From Streptomyces luteolus (GTDB taxonomy: Bacteria; Actinomycetota; Actinomycetes; Streptomycetales; Streptomycetaceae), in the NCBI RefSeq assembly GCF_029968015.1, contig NZ_JASCIS010000026.1:1-64000 (forward strand): a stretch of 64,000 bases of DNA, in the 5' to 3' direction. The notes beneath the pieces are model-generated. The model saw only the letters and a program-made list of their open reading frames with translations, ran no database searches and had not been told where the DNA came from. Shown one piece after another: positions 60,908-64,000 of the stretch. How positions within the stretch are numbered: the first letter of the stretch is position 1; the number at the start of each line of letters is the position of its first letter. A program made the position numbers and the translations under genes.

Positions 60908-60942
60908 AGCCGCCCGGCCCGGTCTCAAGGGGCCGGGCGGCT
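60908..60942. terminator. Strong bidirectional terminator hairpin
   Basis: AGCCGCCCGGCCC, a 9-nt loop and GGGCCGGGCGGCT form a perfect 13-bp stem between the GH87 gene and the convergent methyltransferase remnant. Confidence 0.85.
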
Positions 60943-60945
60943 CGC

Positions 60946-61431
60946 TCATCGCGCGGCGTCGGGCACCTCGAGGACGAAGAACAGGAAGGTGGTTCTGGTC
61001 GACAAGGCCCGGAACTCGTCCGGGAACCGTTCACGTCCTGCCGGGTCCGGCTGCGGTTCGCTGAGGACGGAAAGGCGGAAACCGGCGGCGGTGAAGGCGT
61101 CGGTCATCGCGTGCAGGGGCTTGCGCCAGAACCTCATCGGGACGGTGCGGCCGCCGAAGGACCAGTCGAAGGTGTAGCTGTTGCTCGCGAAGTAGTCGGG
61201 CCTGGGCTCCTGGATCGTGTACCCGACGAACGGGTGGTCCACCGAGGCGATCAGTCGGCCGCCGGGCCTGAGCACCCGCCAGAACTCGGCCAGCGTCGGC
61301 CCCCAGTCCTCCAGGTAGTGCAGCACCAGCGAGGCGACCACATCATCGAATGACTCGTCGGCGACGGCACCGCGGTCACGCAGGTGGGCGAAGAGTGGGC
61401 CCGAGCTCCGTGATGGTGTGCCTGCACGCAT
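60946..61431 (-). pseudogene. Methyltransferase lacking its SAM-binding half
   Basis: The frame encodes the second half of a class I SAM methyltransferase: ADESFDDVVASLVLHYLEDW, LAEFWRVLRPGGRLIASVDHPFVGY, PMRFWRKPLHAMTDAFTAAGF. The N-terminal motif (DxGCGxG) and the first 100 or so residues are absent; homology begins near 61375 and sequence upstream is unrelated. The residual open frame starts at 61431. It cannot bind SAM in the usual way. Confidence 0.75.
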
Positions 61432-61787
61432 CGCATCGGCCGCACGAACTGCGAACGTCCTGAGGGGAGTTCACTGCAGAGCAGAGCGCCAAGGAAAGTG
61501 CGGGTCAAAGGCAGGGAGAGCAAAGGGAAAGAGGGAGTCAAGGGTGCCGGTGTGGCTCGATCTGAGGCGTGAGCGGAGGGTGCGGCGCGTTAGCCTGGCT
61601 ATTGGTTGTCTGGGGCAATCAATCCACCCGGGGCGGGTCCCGCTCGTACCGGGCGCGGCGTCATGCGCCCACGGGGTCATGAGCCCACGGTGTCATGAGC
61701 CCTCGCCCCGGACCGCCGCCGACCAACAGAGCGCCACCACCGGCGCGCGCAGGGACAAGCAGGCCGGTGATGTCAGGAGGACCGCCC
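61432..61787. other. 356-bp space upstream of the acyl-CoA ligase
   Basis: The left part (61432-61560) is purine-rich and has lower coding bias than the surroundings, with no gene visible; it marks the break point of the methyltransferase. A promoter and operator lie at 61591-61623. CATGAGCCCACGG and close variants occur three times between 61662 and 61705. AGGAGG near 61776 is the ribosome site of the ligase. Confidence 0.6.
61591..61623 (+). promoter_or_regulatory. Promoter -10 with a MarR-like operator
   Basis: TAGCCT (61591-61596) is a likely -10. Seven bases on, ATTGGTTGTC-TGG-GGCAATCAAT (61601-61623) is an imperfect inverted repeat (8 of 10 pairs) of the ATTG...CAAT kind bound by MarR proteins that control aromatic acyl-CoA ligases. 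It would cover the start of transcription. The leader to the ligase is about 180 nt. Confidence 0.5.
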
Positions 61788-63482
61788 ATGCCCACCGAGG
61801 CATACGCAGCCACAAACACCCCCACACCTACCCCCGCAATCCCCTCCACCCCTTTGCCCGCCACCACCGACACCCACGAGCCCGCTCCCACCACCACCCG
61901 CGACCCCGCTCCCACCGCCACCCCCACGGACACTCCCACGGGCCAGGAACCCTTCCGCACCTTCGTGGAGGAGGCCCTCGACGAGCTCGCCTCGGGCCCC
62001 GACCGCGAACTCCTCGTCCACGGCGACCACCGCCTGACGGCACGTCAATTCCATTGCCTGGTCCACCGCATGGCCCACGCGCTCGCCGCCCGAGGAGCCA
62101 CCCGCGGCGCGACCGTCACGCTCCTCAGCGGCAACCTCCCCGAGACCATCGCCGCCCGCTACGCCGCCAACCTCGCGGGCTGCAAGGTCAACCACCTCTA
62201 CAACAAACTGTCGGCCGAGGTGCAGTCGGCCATCGTCGAGGACGTCGAAACGCAACTCCTCATCGTCGACCCGCGCTACGCGGACCGCGCCGCCGAGATC
62301 ACCGGCCACACACGCATACCGCACGTCCTCGTCCTGGGCGAGAGCAAGCGCGAGCTCGGGCAGAACCTCCTGGCACTGGCCGCCGAGCAGCCCGCCGAAC
62401 CGTTCACGGCCCGCGCACGCCCCGACGGCATCTGCACCATCCGGCACACCGGCGGTACGACGGGCCACCCCAAGGGCATCGTCACCACCTTCGAGCAGGT
62501 CAGCCGGATGAGCCGGATGGCGACCGCCGTGCGCCCCGAGGCGGAGGAGACGCCCCGCCAGCTCGCCTGCACCACCCTCGCCCACGCCGCAGGCATGCTG
62601 GCCGACGTCGTGATCCGCGCCGGCGGCACTGTCGTACTCCACGACGACTTCGACGCGGGCGAGGTCCTCGCCACCATCGAACGCGAACGCATCACCCGCC
62701 TCTTCCTGCTGCCGCCCCTGCTCTACCAGCTCCTCGACCACCCGGACTCCGAGCACCGCGACCTGAGCAGCCTGCGCGGCCTGACGTACGGCGGCTGCCA
62801 GGCCTCGCCCACCCGGATCGCGGACGCCGTACGCCGACTCGGGCCCGTACTAGTCCAGTTCTACGGGCAGAACGAGGCCGGCGGCATCAGCGTGCTCACC
62901 GCCGACGACCACGACCCGGACAGGCCCGAGCGGCTGCGTTCCGCGGGCAAGGTGCTGCCGAACGTGTCGGTCGCCGTCCGCGACACCGTAGGCAGGGACC
63001 TCCCCGTCGGCGAACTCGGCGAGATATGCGTCCGCTCCGCGGGCACCATGACGGGCTACTGGAAGCAGCCCCGCCTCACCGCCGACGTCCTGCGCGACGG
63101 CTGGCTGCACACCGGCGACATCGGCTTCCTCGACGTGGACGGCTACCTCACCGTCGTCGACCGCCTCAAGGACATGATCGTGGTCGTCGGCGGCCACGTG
63201 TACACCACCGAACTGGAGGACCTGCTCAACTCCCACCCGAAGGTGCGGCAGAGCGCCGTCTACGGAGTGCGCGACGCCGACCGCATGGAACAGGTCCACG
63301 CCGCGGTCGTGCCCGCACCCGGCGCCACGGTGACGGCCGAGGAGCTGCGCGCGGCGGTGCGCGAACAGCGCGGCGCGATGTACGAACCGGCCCACATCAC
63401 GTTCCTGGACGCCCTGCCCCTCACCGACGCGGGCAAGCCGGACAAGAAGCTGCTGCGGAAGCGTACGGAACGGCACAACTAG
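61788..63482 (+). CDS. AMP-forming acyl-CoA ligase/synthetase
   Basis: A 564-residue adenylating enzyme. IRHTGGTTGHPKGI is the phosphate loop, YGQNEAGG the adenine-site motif, GWLHTGDIGFLDVDGYLTVVDRLKDM the hinge region, and the Lys of DAGKPDKKLL the catalytic lysine. FYGQNEAG and the MARK-type ending place it near fatty/aromatic acid:CoA ligases; the substrate is open. The first 50 residues are an extra Thr/Pro tail (PTPTPAIPSTPLPATTDTH) without family counterpart. ATG at 61788 has AGGAGG; a later start at the domain boundary has none. Confidence 0.87.
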   Translation: MPTEAYAATNTPTPTPAIPSTPLPATTDTHEPAPTTTRDPAPTATPTDTPTGQEPFRTFVEEALDELASGPDRELLVHGDHRLTARQFHCLVHRMAHALAARGATRGATVTLLSGNLPETIAARYAANLAGCKVNHLYNKLSAEVQSAIVEDVETQLLIVDPRYADRAAEITGHTRIPHVLVLGESKRELGQNLLALAAEQPAEPFTARARPDGICTIRHTGGTTGHPKGIVTTFEQVSRMSRMATAVRPEAEETPRQLACTTLAHAAGMLADVVIRAGGTVVLHDDFDAGEVLATIERERITRLFLLPPLLYQLLDHPDSEHRDLSSLRGLTYGGCQASPTRIADAVRRLGPVLVQFYGQNEAGGISVLTADDHDPDRPERLRSAGKVLPNVSVAVRDTVGRDLPVGELGEICVRSAGTMTGYWKQPRLTADVLRDGWLHTGDIGFLDVDGYLTVVDRLKDMIVVVGGHVYTTELEDLLNSHPKVRQSAVYGVRDADRMEQVHAAVVPAPGATVTAEELRAAVREQRGAMYEPAHITFLDALPLTDAGKPDKKLLRKRTERHN

Positions 63483-63559
63483 CACCCAGCGCCCGACCGC
63501 GGTGCCCTCGGCCACGTCCTCGGGGGTACTGCGGGGCGAGCCCCCCGTAAACGCAGAAC

Positions 63560-63583
63560 GGCAAGGAGAGGACTCTCCTTGCC
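63560..63583. terminator. Perfect 11-bp hairpin between ligase and rph
   Basis: GGCAAGGAGAG-GA-CTCTCCTTGCC is fully self-complementary with a 2-nt loop, 77 nt after the ligase stop. It may end that transcript or act as an extra operator of the rph promoter just downstream. Confidence 0.65.
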
Positions 63584-63593
63584 ACTCTCAAGG

Positions 63594-63625
63594 TATAGCT
63601 CACCCGGGGGCTTGCCACAAGGCCC
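63594..63625 (+). promoter_or_regulatory. rph promoter with rifamycin-associated element (RAE)
   Basis: TATAGC (63594-63599) is a good -10. Starting 7 nt later, GGGGCTTGCCACAAGGCCC (63607-63625) is the 19-bp inverted repeat known as RAE, found before rifamycin-inducible rph and helR genes. It ends 58 nt before the start codon. Confidence 0.85.
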
Positions 63626-63683
63626 GGGGCACGGCGCAGAATCATCCGGCCCGAGCCCACAACCTGCGGAAATGAGGCGCCAC

Positions 63684-64000
63684 ATGAGCGAGCGGTACGT
63701 GTTGGATCTCCAGGACTTGGACTTGGACTTGGACGGCGCCGGGGCCGGGGCCGGGGCCGGGGACCGACTTCCGGTCGTGGGCGGCAAAGCCGCACACCTC
63801 GGCGGGCTCTCCCGCATCGACGGCGTCCGCGTGCCGGACGGCTTCTGTGTGACGACGCACGCCTTCCGCCGGATCATGGCGCAGGACCCGTCGATCGAAG
63901 CGCTGCTCGACCGGCTGTCGCGCCTGGAGCCGGACGACCCGGACGACCCGGACGACCGGGACGCGATCCGCGCGCTCAGCGCGGAGGTCCGCCGCACCGT
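63684..64000 (+). CDS. Rifampin phosphotransferase, 5' part (cut by the window edge)
   Basis: The first 105 codons of a PEP-synthase-like enzyme. VGGKAAHLGGLSRIDGVRVPDGFCVTT, HAFRRIMAQDPSIEALLDRLSRL and AIRALSAEVRRT match the ATP-binding start of rifampin phosphotransferase (Rph, about 870 residues), which transfers the ATP beta-phosphate to the rifamycin ansa bridge and inactivates it. The RAE upstream supports this over PEP synthase. ATG at 63684 has GAGG 6 nt before. Two in-frame repeats ([16 protein letters not shown] at 63710-63762; DDPDDPDDRD at 63931-63961) are not in the family and lengthen loops. Confidence 0.88.
   Translation, partial: MSERYVLDLQDLDLDLDGAGAGAGAGDRLPVVGGKAAHLGGLSRIDGVRVPDGFCVTTHAFRRIMAQDPSIEALLDRLSRLEPDDPDDPDDRDAIRALSAEVRRT

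Noticed and set aside
61418-63550. 710-residue frame overlapping the acyl-CoA ligase
   Set aside because: It is a shifted reading of the ligase, composed mainly of Arg/Pro/Ala.

Overview
The window is high-GC actinobacterial DNA. Codon choice, GTG and TTG starts, dense ATGA/GTGA stop-start overlaps, leaderless-type promoters, Tat and lipoprotein signals and rare TTA (bldA-type) codons all point to a Streptomyces chromosome. I see no rRNA, no intact insertion sequence, no phage gene and no CRISPR array. The content is accessory: catabolic operons, regulators, secreted glycosidases, DNA-damage genes and a resistance gene cut by the right edge.

Layout. 0.1-9.1 kb: a P-loop NTPase and a membrane-anchored periplasmic-binding-like protein (overlapping genes), and 2.5 kb further on a single 921-residue protein that joins versions of both, with its P-loop worn away. 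Between them lie an AlkZ-like DNA glycosylase and an SDR epimerase. 9.3-11.5 kb: a divergent NAD-dependent DNA ligase. The glycosylase, the ligase and a SUKH-like gene at 40 kb each follow a RecA-NDp (PafBC-type) promoter match. 11.5-21.6 kb: secreted PQQ-type sugar dehydrogenase, MFS exporter/AraC pair, dienelactone hydrolase, GH43 glycosidase, metallo-hydrolase, a secreted PheC-like dehydratase and an RCK-type protein. 21.7-28.1 kb: N-succinylamino acid racemase, GNAT transferase, PucR regulator, M20 desuccinylase and APC permease, together the gene set of the D-to-L amino acid conversion route. 28.3-35.1 kb: FG-GAP protein, an atypical tRNA-like gene, a LacI regulator, and a permease-amidohydrolase-TauE operon behind a 32-bp nested palindrome. 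35.2-39.1 kb: malonyl-CoA decarboxylase and malonyl-CoA synthetase fused in one reading frame, divergent from a MatR-like GntR gene. 39.3-48.2 kb: SUKH gene, TetR/hydroxysteroid dehydrogenase operon, Tat lipoprotein, and a two-component system divergent from a MurG-like/LegB-like operon. 49.5-51.3 kb: remnants of a glucarate locus (broken dehydratase and GntR). 51.6-60.9 kb: sugar ABC importer, GH13 glucosidase and two secreted GH87 enzymes, probably an alpha-1,3-glucan utilisation locus lacking its own ATPase. 61-64 kb: truncated methyltransferase, an acyl-CoA ligase, and the 5' end of a rifampin phosphotransferase gene preceded by a rifamycin-associated element.

A second theme is short in-frame tandem repeats inside coding sequence (NTPase left flank, ligA, araC, GH43, GNAT, matAB linker, tetR, histidine kinase, rph). 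They change only linkers or termini, and in matAB they sit exactly at the fusion point.
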